DNA of 64,000 nt from Chersky-806 sp038252255. Its GTDB lineage: Bacteria; Actinomycetota; Acidimicrobiia; IMCC26256; JAENVU01. Below the pieces are notes generated by a model. That model did no database searches and was not told where the DNA came from. It was given only the letters and a program-made list of their open reading frames with translations. Each line of letters begins with the position of its first letter. Positions within the stretch are counted from its first letter, which is position 1. This document shows positions 53,742-61,773 of the stretch, piece after piece. The DNA lies in the NCBI GenBank assembly GCA_038252255.1, contig JBBSAM010000005.1:1-64000 (forward strand), read 5' to 3'. The position numbers and the translations under genes were made by a program.

Positions 53742-54806
53742 CGCTACCGGCGTGATGTGATCGGCGCGCGCCGCCCAGAAGGGGGTGGCGAAACGCTCTG
53801 CACCCAGCCGGTAGTACTCCTGCGCGATGGCGCGATGTTCGACCGCGACCGCGCGCGGCTCGCGCACGACCTCTACCCGCGCCGCGTCGGGGCCCAGACG
53901 GCATAGTGCGTCGGCGGTCTGGACCGCGGACCGGATCGCCACGCTGAGGCCATGGCCGCTCAAAGGGTCGAGAAAGACGGCGGTGTCACCGACGAGATGG
54001 ACGCGCTCGCGTGGCGGTCTCGAGATCACCGATGGCGTGACGTCCACCACCTGCACTGCGTGGCCGTCTACCCCACCGAGCTCGACTCCTCGCAGCACCG
54101 ACGCCTCGTGGAGCATGCTCGCGATCTGCTGCGGCGCCCTGTGCTTCGCGATCGGACCGGTCACGGCGACGACGAGGAGTTGATCGCGACTGCGCGCCAA
54201 CCAGAGCCATCCGTCGTGGAGTGCCTCGACGCACAGGTCGGCTGGTGCCCGACGTTGCGCAGTCGGCGCGGACGCGACCTCGGCGACCAGTGCGATCGTT
54301 CTCGGCGCGAGCAGGGTCCGCCGTACTCCGAGTCCGCCGGTCCGACCCGCGGCAACGACGGCGGCCCGAGCGATGATCTGCATGTCGGTGTGCCCATTCC
54401 GAACGGGCAGCAGATGACGATCGCCGATCGTGCTGGGCTGCCCCGCGGTGCCGGCGACAAAACGTGCCCCCGATCGGATGGCCCAGGCGCGCAGTGACGG
54501 GTCGAGCACCTCGCGGTTGATGACCAACTGCCGGGTCTCGACGGGTGCGCCCGCCGACTCCTCTCGTGCCCAACGCACACACAAGGTGCTCGCGACCGAC
54601 ACGGCGTCGTCGACGGTCGGGCGCCCTGCGAGCTCGACGAGCAGCCGATACGCATCGCGACCGATGCACTGCAGTCGCGTGACCGGTGGACGGGGACGAT
54701 CGACGAGGACTGTGTCGAGGCCCCCGGCTGCGAGGCGCGCCGCCGTGATCGCTCCCGCGGGACCGCCACCGATCACCGCCACGTCAGCGATGAGCTGGGC
54801 GACCAC
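53676..54806 (-). CDS. FAD-dependent monooxygenase-like protein of the LodB/QhpG type
   Basis: A 376-residue flavoprotein of the halogenase/geranylgeranyl-reductase fold. VAVIGGGPAGAITAARLAAG is the FAD dinucleotide motif and VHLVGDTAVFLDPLSGHGLS the second FAD motif. Relatives named LodB and QhpG oxidise the precursor tryptophan of CTQ quinoproteins. The assignment rests mainly on being the last gene of an operon with a LodA-like protein and a QhpD-like radical SAM enzyme; a small-molecule hydroxylase or halogenase is the alternative. The Lys of Trp halogenases (GWxWxIP motif) is not seen; DGWLWLA occupies that area. GTG 54806 lies one base past the stop of the upstream gene. Confidence 0.72.
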   Translation of the reverse strand: MVAQLIADVAVIGGGPAGAITAARLAAGGLDTVLVDRPRPPVTRLQCIGRDAYRLLVELAGRPTVDDAVSVASTLCVRWAREESAGAPVETRQLVINREVLDPSLRAWAIRSGARFVAGTAGQPSTIGDRHLLPVRNGHTDMQIIARAAVVAAGRTGGLGVRRTLLAPRTIALVAEVASAPTAQRRAPADLCVEALHDGWLWLARSRDQLLVVAVTGPIAKHRAPQQIASMLHEASVLRGVELGGVDGHAVQVVDVTPSVISRPPRERVHLVGDTAVFLDPLSGHGLSVAIRSAVQTADALCRLGPDAARVEVVREPRAVAVEHRAIAQEYYRLGAERFATPFWAARADHITPVASTHEASRVAHVDADVVTELRH

Positions 54807-54807
54807 G

Positions 54808-56193
54808 TCAGCCGAAGTCGGGGCGCTGACGCACCTCGCGTGCGAACCACCACGGGTGGAGCGTCGAGACCTCGGCGTAGGTGACGAGGCAGTGGTCCAA
54901 CCACGATCGCACGAAGTCACAGGCGTGGCGTCCCCGGCTCAACACCTCGTGATGGCAACCCCCGCCACACAGGTAGCGCGCCCAGCAGTCGCGGCAAGGT
55001 TCCTGGCGGTCGACGTGGCGGTCGGCGAGCCATGCCGAACGCGCCTCGTCGTCCCAGCCCGTCGCGACGTCACCCATGCGACCGACCTCGGCGCCGACGA
55101 AGCGGTGGCAGGCCGCGGCCGACCCGTCGGCCGCGATGCCGAGGTACGCGGCGCCCGCCCCGCACGGGTATGGGCGGTGCGCTCCGGCATGGATGAGCTG
55201 CAGTGCGCTCGTGAGATTCGTGAACGGGTATCGCTCGCGACGGGCCAGCCGCCGCCGGAACTCGTCGCTGCACTCGATGAGCGCGCGCAAGAGACGGTCG
55301 AGGTCGGGCGGCGCGAGCTCAGCGGCACCGCTCGGTGTCGCGAGCGCGGGGGCGAATCCCACGCCGTGGAAACCCAGCCCCACGAGCTCGTCGAGCGTCG
55401 CTCGCAGGCCAAGGTTGCTCGGCGTAACGGTCGCGCGAGCAGTCGCCTGTAGACGGCCCTGGCGAGCCAGCATCGGAGCGATCGCGTCGAGGATCCGCGT
55501 GTAGGTACCCGCGCCCGACCGAGTCGGACGTAGGCGGTCGTGGACCTCGCCGACACCGTCGAGTGACACTGTGACGGCGAACGCGTGCGCGTCGAACAGA
55601 TCGATGTCGACGGGGCGCAGCATCGTGCCGTTCGTGGTGATGGAGAACGTGCACGAGACTTCGCGCTCGCGCGCGCGTGCGTCGGCGTGGGCTGTGAGCA
55701 GATGGACCGCGCGCCGATTCGCGAGTGGCTCCCCGCCCATGAACGCGAGCCCGACACGGTCGCCCGGAGCGCAGTCCTCGATCAGCCGGTCGATTGCCTC
55801 GCGCCCCGTCGCTACGTCCATGTTCGCGGGCTCACCGCCGAAGTCGCCGCCATCGGCGTAGCAATAGGTGCATGCGAGATTGCACTGCTGGGCGACGGCG
55901 AGCGACAGATAGCGAACCGGCGGTCGAGTGCCAGCGCCCGTCGTGATGGCATCGTGGCTGTGCAAGCCGAGCTCGGCGAGTCGCTCGGCGAGTGACGAAT
56001 CGTCCCGTTCGATCGCGTGAGTGAGCTCTGCATGCAGCGCGGCGTCGATGTCGTACACGCGCGATCCGTCGGGTACCAGCACATGATGACCGAGCGACGA
56101 CGCGAACGGATGCAGGTGCGGTGATCCGGGCGGCCGCGGCACCGCGGCACCTGGCCGCGGCCCGCGGGACAGCGTGACCGGAACGGGATTCAT
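54808..56193 (-). CDS. radical SAM/SPASM peptide-modifying enzyme, QhpD-like
   Basis: A 461-residue protein. The radical SAM cluster is C104, C108, C111 (AQQCNLACTYCYADGG); FMGGEPLANRRAV (151-163) is the SAM-binding GGEP motif. The C-terminal SPASM domain has C344, C362, C400, C403, C409, C413, C425 and C435 (YPCGAGAAYLGI, EPCRDCWARYLCGGGCHHE), enough for two auxiliary Fe-S clusters. The N-terminal 90 residues resemble the substrate-handling part of QhpD, which forms thioether cross-links in the quinohemoprotein amine dehydrogenase small subunit. Other SPASM maturases (sulfatase- or peptide-modifying) cannot be excluded. It starts 7 bp after the LodA-C/ferritin-like gene, whose product is the likely substrate. 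Confidence 0.83.
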   Translation of the reverse strand: MNPVPVTLSRGPRPGAAVPRPPGSPHLHPFASSLGHHVLVPDGSRVYDIDAALHAELTHAIERDDSSLAERLAELGLHSHDAITTGAGTRPPVRYLSLAVAQQCNLACTYCYADGGDFGGEPANMDVATGREAIDRLIEDCAPGDRVGLAFMGGEPLANRRAVHLLTAHADARAREREVSCTFSITTNGTMLRPVDIDLFDAHAFAVTVSLDGVGEVHDRLRPTRSGAGTYTRILDAIAPMLARQGRLQATARATVTPSNLGLRATLDELVGLGFHGVGFAPALATPSGAAELAPPDLDRLLRALIECSDEFRRRLARRERYPFTNLTSALQLIHAGAHRPYPCGAGAAYLGIAADGSAAACHRFVGAEVGRMGDVATGWDDEARSAWLADRHVDRQEPCRDCWARYLCGGGCHHEVLSRGRHACDFVRSWLDHCLVTYAEVSTLHPWWFAREVRQRPDFG

Positions 56194-56200
56194 GGCCGGT

Positions 56201-57952
56201 TTACGGAGTCGCCCAATACGGGATCGCGATGCCCTTGCGCGCGAGTGCGTCGGCCCCGGTCTGCAGCTTCGCCATGATGACGCGTGCCAGCGCGATGTCG
56301 TCCTGGCCTTTGTGCGACTCGCCCTTGGCCTCGTCGGCATAGGCCTTGCCCAGATCCGCGAGCACGGCCTGGTAGGCGTTGAGCGCGTCGCGACACTCAC
56401 TGGGAGTGCCGATGCGGAACGGTCGCCGGTACGGCGCGCCGTCACCATCCGGATACCGCGCCAGGATGCGGCGCACCTCTCGGAAGCGCTCGTAGTGCTC
56501 GTTTCCGTCGGTGTCGATGCGCACCGCGAGCTCGGCCAGCTCCTGCGTGGAGTCGTCCTGCAGCAGTGTCGCCACGATCTTCGCGTACGCAGTGTCGATG
56601 TCGCCGCCGGGCCGTTCGATCGCGATGAACTCGTCGATGAGCGCGCGCGTGACGGGCGCGAGGCGGCGCGGCCGAGTCGTGATCGAACCGCTCGGGCCGG
56701 GTGTCTGGACTTCGTCCGAGGGCTCGAGCACCGGCTGATACGTCTCGCCTTTGGGGTAGTGACCGTCGCGAGAGAGCATCCACAGGATCCGGTTCGCGGA
56801 ACGGAGGTGCTGCATCTCGCCGACCGCGATGAGCAGCAGGTTCTGGCGGATCGCCTGGACGTCACCGGCGAGCGTCGGCCACTTCTCGGTGTCGATCTCG
56901 TCGGGCGCACGAACGCTGAACATCGCGGTGAGGTACTCGAGCGCGAGCGTGAGCTCCATCGGGGCGTACTTCGCCTCGATCTCGGTCACCACCTCGGTCA
57001 GCGAGCTGAAGCCGGTCTGCGGCGTGCGAAGAGGAGCCGCGTACGTCGCACCGATCTCGCGCCCCTCGATGACGAACGGCAGCTCCTTCCACCGCGCGTT
57101 GATCTCGAAGTGGTCCATCTCGTAGGGACGGTTCTCCGGATCGGTCTTCCCTGCCGCGACGCGACCCGCGACGGTGCGGTCTGATCGCAACCAGTCGAGC
57201 CGGATCGACGCGGTATCAGCACCGAGCGCCTGACCGTCTTCGAGCAGCTCGTCGGCGGGGCCGAACACGACGTCGGGATGGTTCGCGGCCCAGTAGTGGC
57301 AGCCGCAGTCGCGAAAGTCGTGGGACCACGGGTTGCACATGCTCATCGTGAGCTCGCCGGGCTTGAACGACGCGTCGATCACCCCGGCAGAGTCGACGAA
57401 GTGGCGTCTGCGGCCCTTGAGCACCACGGGCTGACCCGCGGGGTTGCCCTTGTCGTCGCGCTGCAACACGGCGATCTTCAGCTCCTCGTCGGGCTGGATT
57501 CCACGAACGAGTCGCCACACGACTTCGCCGTCGAGTGGCTGGCCCGTCGCGTCCCGCATCACGAACCGTTTGGCGAACTGCTCGAACCATTCGAGGTACC
57601 AGCGCCCCGACGCGAGCGGGTTCGGTTGGCCGATGTTCTGCTCGAGGGTGGCGAGCAGAACCTGCACCCATGGCTCGTTGCTGTCCGGCGGGAGCATGGG
57701 GTCATCGAGCGAGTCGAGGTAGGCGAGGCGCGCCCCCTGCTGATTCGGGAGTGTGCCCGGCAGCGGGGTCAACGGCGTCGTGACGTACTGGAACACGATG
57801 CCGGGGAAGAAGCGCCGGTCGAGCTCGCGCACGTCCCACTCCAGCCCGGGGAAGCAGTTGGCGACGGCATTCTCGAAACGCGTGCTGGTGGGGTTGCCGG
57901 CCACCGGTCGGGTGGCGCGCGCGGTGAGGTTGCGCGGCTGGATTGGGTTCAT
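56201..57952 (-). CDS. LodA-like C-terminal (CTQ) domain fused to a VioB-type ferritin-like domain
   Basis: A 583-residue protein. Residues 22-60 (RFENAVANCFPGLEWDVREL then FFPGIVFQYV) and 196-231 (FKPGELTMSMCNPWSHDFRD then CGCHYWAANHPDVVFG) match the two blocks that flank the quinone site in LodA/GoxA proteins. By recall of that family, C33 and W209 are the candidates for the cysteine-tryptophylquinone. Extra cysteines C206, C216 and C218 crowd the Trp. Residues about 318-500 resemble the ferritin-like family of VioB: LALEYLTAMFSV (E339), GEMQHLRSANRIL (E379, H382) and DGNEHYERF (482-490). No signal peptide or CxxCH haem motif is seen. ATG overlaps the LodA-N stop. Confidence 0.75.
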   Translation of the reverse strand: MNPIQPRNLTARATRPVAGNPTSTRFENAVANCFPGLEWDVRELDRRFFPGIVFQYVTTPLTPLPGTLPNQQGARLAYLDSLDDPMLPPDSNEPWVQVLLATLEQNIGQPNPLASGRWYLEWFEQFAKRFVMRDATGQPLDGEVVWRLVRGIQPDEELKIAVLQRDDKGNPAGQPVVLKGRRRHFVDSAGVIDASFKPGELTMSMCNPWSHDFRDCGCHYWAANHPDVVFGPADELLEDGQALGADTASIRLDWLRSDRTVAGRVAAGKTDPENRPYEMDHFEINARWKELPFVIEGREIGATYAAPLRTPQTGFSSLTEVVTEIEAKYAPMELTLALEYLTAMFSVRAPDEIDTEKWPTLAGDVQAIRQNLLLIAVGEMQHLRSANRILWMLSRDGHYPKGETYQPVLEPSDEVQTPGPSGSITTRPRRLAPVTRALIDEFIAIERPGGDIDTAYAKIVATLLQDDSTQELAELAVRIDTDGNEHYERFREVRRILARYPDGDGAPYRRPFRIGTPSECRDALNAYQAVLADLGKAYADEAKGESHKGQDDIALARVIMAKLQTGADALARKGIAIPYWATP

Positions 57953-59607
57953 GACGGTAACTCGGTCGTGGTGGTCGCGTCGTCATGAGCGCCGGCGAGC
58001 GCGTCGATGACGCCGAGCAGCAACTCGTACTGACGCCGTCCGATCGACAACGCGAAGAAGTTGGCATCGCGCATGTACGGCGGCATGCGCATGTCGTGGA
58101 GCTTGCTCTCCGCCAGGCGCGGATCGCGCAGCGCGGGTTGCACGGGCGGTGGTGCTGCCGACCAGTCCCTCGTGTTCCCGAAGGGCGGGCGGACGACGTC
58201 GCGTACGTGTGCGCCGCGACGACGCAAGAAGTCGATCAGCAGCGCGCGCTGCGCGAGGGGTCCGTGCAGCGCGGCCATGATGTCGGTGTAGGGCAGCTGG
58301 GTCTCGGCGGCGATCGGCCCGAAGGTGTTCGCGGGCCGGTTCCACGGGACGAGCTCGGGGCTCACGTCGACGTAGGGAGTATCCGCCGCGGTGAAGCTCT
58401 CGGGTCCGAACTTCGGCTTGGTGACGGGTGGCTTCGCCCCGCCGAGTCGGTCGAGATTCTCCTGGATAGCGCGAGTGCGCGCCGCATCGAGATTGAGCGT
58501 GGTCGACGTCTCGAACGCGCGCTGGAACAGGTTGACGACCTCCTCGAGTGCATCGGCGAGGTCGCGCTTGTCGACGGTCGGCAGCGGCAGCTCGCGCTCG
58601 GCGAGGTCGTCGGCGATCGAGTACACCGGGCGCAGGTCGGGGGAGTAGTCGGGCGGACCGGTGAAGAAGCGGGCGCGGGCCTCGAAGCGCCGGTGGCGCC
58701 AGGAGACGCACGCGACGAGCTCGCCGTCACTCGTGTCGTCGACCACACTCCACGAACGGCTGTCGCCGACGTTCGCGCCGTCGTAGCCGTCCTGTGGTTG
58801 GGAGTCCTCCCACACGCCGTTGAGCATGATGTATCGCGACCAGGGCGTGTCGGGGTCGAGGAAGCGATTCTGCGGCGGGACGATCTCGTGTATCCGGCCG
58901 TACTCGGTGATCGGCGCCTCGGCGAGGCCCGGCACCACCGGGCTCGCCGGTGCCATGTTCGCCTCCGGCGGACCGTAGACCTCACCCCGCGGAGGCGTGA
59001 AGCGAACCCGCAGCACGCTCGGATCGACGCCGAGAAGCACGGGGTCCGGACGAGGCTTGAGCACCTGGAAGGTGCCCAGCGGGATGGGATGATCGGGCGG
59101 CACGAGTGGGACCTGGCCGTGCGTGTGCGGGCTGATCGCCAGGAGTTGGTGCGCGGTGCAGTCGTCACCCGCGACGTACGCGCGCGCGATGAACGCACAC
59201 GTTGCCGACCCGGTTCGGCGTTCGGCCTTGCGGTTGGCGGTCGTTACGTCGAACGCGAAGTGAGCAGTCGTGAGGCCGAGCTCGCCCATCAACGCGAGGT
59301 TCATGGGCTCCTCCCGGCGCTCGTCCGACGCGTCGTCGCGCACGGTCGCCCAGAGCTCGAAGAACGGTGCTACGGGCCGGATCTCGCCCGCGCCGTCCTT
59401 GAACGTGATCGAGGTCGGCACGTACGACTCAATCGAGCCGTCGGGTCGGACGCGTAGCGTCACCGCGGGTCGTACGACGACGCGGTCACCACCGTGCGCG
59501 TCGGTATCGACGACCCACTCGTACGACTCGACGGGGTCCGACGCCCCGCCGACGCGCGCGACGGCGTTCGGCGGCAAGAAGAAGAGCTCTTCGAGCACGA
59601 GAGTCAT
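57949..59607 (-). CDS. LodA-like N-terminal half as a separate protein
   Basis: A 552-residue protein. FFLPPNAVARVGGASDP (9-25) corresponds to the opening FPxIGIARVGNS of LodA/GoxA oxidases. SWSVVDDTSDGELVACVSW (285-303) with FFTGPPDYSPD (314-324) corresponds to their DDTSDGPV...PPDFAP block. MRMPPYMRDANFFALSIGRR plus QYELL (507-530) corresponds to the MPxLxGD...TxxQYxxLxxW block. The order is that of LodA up to just before the CTQ half, which is encoded by the next gene. The two products probably form one oxidase. ATG 59607 overlaps the stop of the FAD oxidase gene, and its stop overlaps the next start. Confidence 0.72.
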   Translation of the reverse strand: MTLVLEELFFLPPNAVARVGGASDPVESYEWVVDTDAHGGDRVVVRPAVTLRVRPDGSIESYVPTSITFKDGAGEIRPVAPFFELWATVRDDASDERREEPMNLALMGELGLTTAHFAFDVTTANRKAERRTGSATCAFIARAYVAGDDCTAHQLLAISPHTHGQVPLVPPDHPIPLGTFQVLKPRPDPVLLGVDPSVLRVRFTPPRGEVYGPPEANMAPASPVVPGLAEAPITEYGRIHEIVPPQNRFLDPDTPWSRYIMLNGVWEDSQPQDGYDGANVGDSRSWSVVDDTSDGELVACVSWRHRRFEARARFFTGPPDYSPDLRPVYSIADDLAERELPLPTVDKRDLADALEEVVNLFQRAFETSTTLNLDAARTRAIQENLDRLGGAKPPVTKPKFGPESFTAADTPYVDVSPELVPWNRPANTFGPIAAETQLPYTDIMAALHGPLAQRALLIDFLRRRGAHVRDVVRPPFGNTRDWSAAPPPVQPALRDPRLAESKLHDMRMPPYMRDANFFALSIGRRQYELLLGVIDALAGAHDDATTTTELPS

Positions 59608-61169
59608 CGCTCGCTCACCTTCTCGATCGGGCGGGCGATCCAGCCGGAGAGATCGGGGCCGCCGCCGGAGAGCCGTGCATCGGGCTCCGTGGGGGCCGAG
59701 ATCGATTGCGCGTAGTGGAACACGTCCTTGGGGTCGTACTTCTTCTTGATCTTCAGCAGCTTGTCGAACACATTGCCCCAGTACCGGAAGCGATAGTCGG
59801 GTGTGTTGCGCCGCGGGTAGTTCTGGTACGAGTGCCCGTTCGAGATCGGCGCGAGCGCGGTCATGAAATCCTCGAGGTACCGCTGAGCCTCGACCTGTTC
59901 CTGATCCGTCATCCAGAACACATCGACGAAGAGATCCATGTCGTCCCGGCGATGGATGAACGCGTTCGGGTCGGCGACCGCTTCGATCTTGCCGCCGTAG
60001 GGCTCGATGCAGACGGTCGTCCACGGGTTGGGCGAGTCCAGGAACCGGTCGATGACGCTTTGCCAACCTGCCTTGCCGAGCGGACTGTCGACGTACACCG
60101 ACGCCTTGTCCTCACGGCCGAGGTCGGGAACCTCGGGGATCTCGCGCGGATAGCTCAAGAGGTGGTCGTTGAGGTAGATGTACGAGCCCGTCCCGTCGAC
60201 TTTGTTGTCCGAGATGGCCCCCGCACTGCGGATCAGCGGGTCCAGGAGCGTCCGGGCTTCCTTCTCGGGCCCGAGGAACATCGCGCGGAACATGAGCAAC
60301 GGGGTGCCCGTCTTCTCTGGATCAGGAGTGTCGACCGCGAGGAAGGCCATGTATCCCAGGCGAGGATCGCAACCGCGCATGTACTTCGTCTGGAGGAGAT
60401 CGAGCGCCGCGGCCGCGTTCCCCGACTTGTCGGCGACCCAGTTCAGGCCGAAGCCGTAGAGCGCCGTCGGGCCGATGCGCTGGGTGCGGTAGCTGATCTC
60501 GAGCACGACGCCGAAGTTGTTGCCGGTGCCGCCGCACACGGCCCAGAGGAGATCCTTGTTCGTGTTGGCGTCGGCGATTACGATGCCACCGTCCCAGAGC
60601 ATCATGCGGACCGATTCGACGTTGTCGCAGTTCATCCCGAACGTGCGCGACGTGAAGCCGAAGCCACCGCCCTGCATGTAACCGGCGACGCACACATCGG
60701 GGCAGCCGCCGCCCGGGATGTGCAGGTTGTAGTCGTTGAGCACGGCGTTGAGATGGCCGAAGCCCGTCCCCGCGCCGACCACCGCGATGGGATTGGGGCC
60801 GGTCGGGTCCTCGACCACGGCGTAGCGGAAGCGGCTCATGTCGATGACGAGCCCGGTATTGGCGGAGAAGCCCGCAGTGCTGTGGCCGCCCGAGCGCACG
60901 ACGAGCCAGATGTCGAGCTTCTGAGCCCACCGCAGGCACGCGGCAACGTCGCTCGGCACCTCGCAGTACGCGATGAGCAGTGGCCACGGCGAGAACGCGT
61001 GGTTGCTCAGCTGGCGGGCCGCGTCGTAGCCGTTGTCGAACGACGTGATGACCTCGCCCTGCATGGCCAGCCGCAGGTCTTTGACCTCGTCGTCGGTGAC
61101 GGTGATGCCAGGAGGTGTCCGCAGCCCGTACCGATATTCGAGATAGTGGTGCCGTCGTGTCTTCCGCAA
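59604..61169 (-). CDS. berberine-bridge-type FAD-linked oxidase
   Basis: A 521-residue flavoprotein with a PCMH-type FAD domain and C-terminal BBE segment (YWGNVFDKLLKIKKKYDPKD). VVRSGGHSTAGFSAN supplies H96 for the 8-alpha-histidyl bond, and GGGCPDVCVAGYMQGGGFG supplies C156 for the 6-S-cysteinyl bond, so a bicovalent flavin is expected. Such enzymes oxidise sugars, alcohols or alkaloid-like amines and release H2O2. No signal peptide is apparent. It is the first gene of a tightly coupled operon with LodA-like genes; whether it acts on the same substrate, supplies peroxide, or takes part in maturation is open. Confidence 0.88.
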   Translation of the reverse strand: MRKTRRHHYLEYRYGLRTPPGITVTDDEVKDLRLAMQGEVITSFDNGYDAARQLSNHAFSPWPLLIAYCEVPSDVAACLRWAQKLDIWLVVRSGGHSTAGFSANTGLVIDMSRFRYAVVEDPTGPNPIAVVGAGTGFGHLNAVLNDYNLHIPGGGCPDVCVAGYMQGGGFGFTSRTFGMNCDNVESVRMMLWDGGIVIADANTNKDLLWAVCGGTGNNFGVVLEISYRTQRIGPTALYGFGLNWVADKSGNAAAALDLLQTKYMRGCDPRLGYMAFLAVDTPDPEKTGTPLLMFRAMFLGPEKEARTLLDPLIRSAGAISDNKVDGTGSYIYLNDHLLSYPREIPEVPDLGREDKASVYVDSPLGKAGWQSVIDRFLDSPNPWTTVCIEPYGGKIEAVADPNAFIHRRDDMDLFVDVFWMTDQEQVEAQRYLEDFMTALAPISNGHSYQNYPRRNTPDYRFRYWGNVFDKLLKIKKKYDPKDVFHYAQSISAPTEPDARLSGGGPDLSGWIARPIEKVSER

Positions 61170-61231
61170 CGTGCGCCCCTCGCTGCCCGCTCGCGGCCTG
61201 CGGCTCGCGGCAGGCTGGAAGGTACACGCGC

Positions 61232-61440
61232 GAAGGCGACGTCACCAGGGCGCGGCGGTTGGTGGCGGAGCGTGGCATTCCGTTCGTGAAGTTCGCCGAC
61301 GTGCTGCGTTCGACCCGGCACAGATCGTGACGTTGCTCGACGCTCATCAGGTCTCGCCGGTCGCACTGTCCCAACCTCCCGATTGGTTGCTCGTCGAGGA
61401 GACGGCCCGCCGCTTGCGCAGCACGCGCTCGAACCGAGTC
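61232..61440 (+). pseudogene. frameshifted excisionase-like DNA-binding fragment
   Basis: One frame reads RLVAERGIPFVKFADVLR and then hits a stop at 61330. The next frame continues FDPAQIVTLLDAHQVSP. Joined, this resembles the C-terminal half of a MerR-like excisionase domain (YRLVxEGxLPxVKxGxxLRFxPxDIxxWL). A missing T at about 61310 (CGTTCGAC for CGTTTCGAC) explains the break. The N-terminal helix-turn-helix residues are absent. Confidence 0.5.
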
Positions 61441-61773
61441 AGGTCAGCATCTTCGAGCACTCGAAGGATGACGGTGGGCGGAGTGCCTGGTTTGCAGGGT
61501 GTGGGTCAGCACATCCAACGACACCAGCACACTGACCGGACTGCTCGGGATCACCACGGCGCGCACGGCCATCGCGGCGAGCACCGCGGCGCGAGGCCGA
61601 GAAGTAGTTCGGGCGGCATCTGCAGAGCGAACACACGGGTGACAACGGCTGGTGGTTCGTGTGTTCAGACGTTGGTGCAGGTCACTGTGGATTTCGAGTT
61701 ACGGCGAGTGACCGCCACTGACCTCTGTTTCGCGCGGGTTAGGGCACGTAGAGGGCACGGGCAGTGAGTCGGG
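61441..61773. other. gene-poor stretch next to element remnants
   Basis: No convincing gene on either strand. One frame contains TGLLGITTARTAIAASTAAR up to a stop near 61640, possibly a relic. AGGGCAC occurs twice (about 61741 and 61753). No tRNA-like or clear att core is visible. Confidence 0.4.

Noticed and set aside
56214..56230. Quinohemoprotein amine dehydrogenase as the identity of the operon
   Set aside because: No CxxCH haem motifs, beta-propeller subunit or small Cys-rich gamma subunit are encoded; the LodA-like blocks fit better.
57985..59457. 490-codon open frame antisense to the LodA-N gene
   Set aside because: Arg/Val/Glu-rich shadow; the sense frame has conserved family blocks and operon coupling.
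59706..61289. 527-codon open frame antisense to the FAD oxidase
   Set aside because: No motifs; the sense frame has FAD-binding and BBE signatures.
61650..61770. Possible tRNA or att site next to the element remnants
   Set aside because: No cloverleaf, T-loop or CCA-like end could be found; only a short AGGGCAC repeat.
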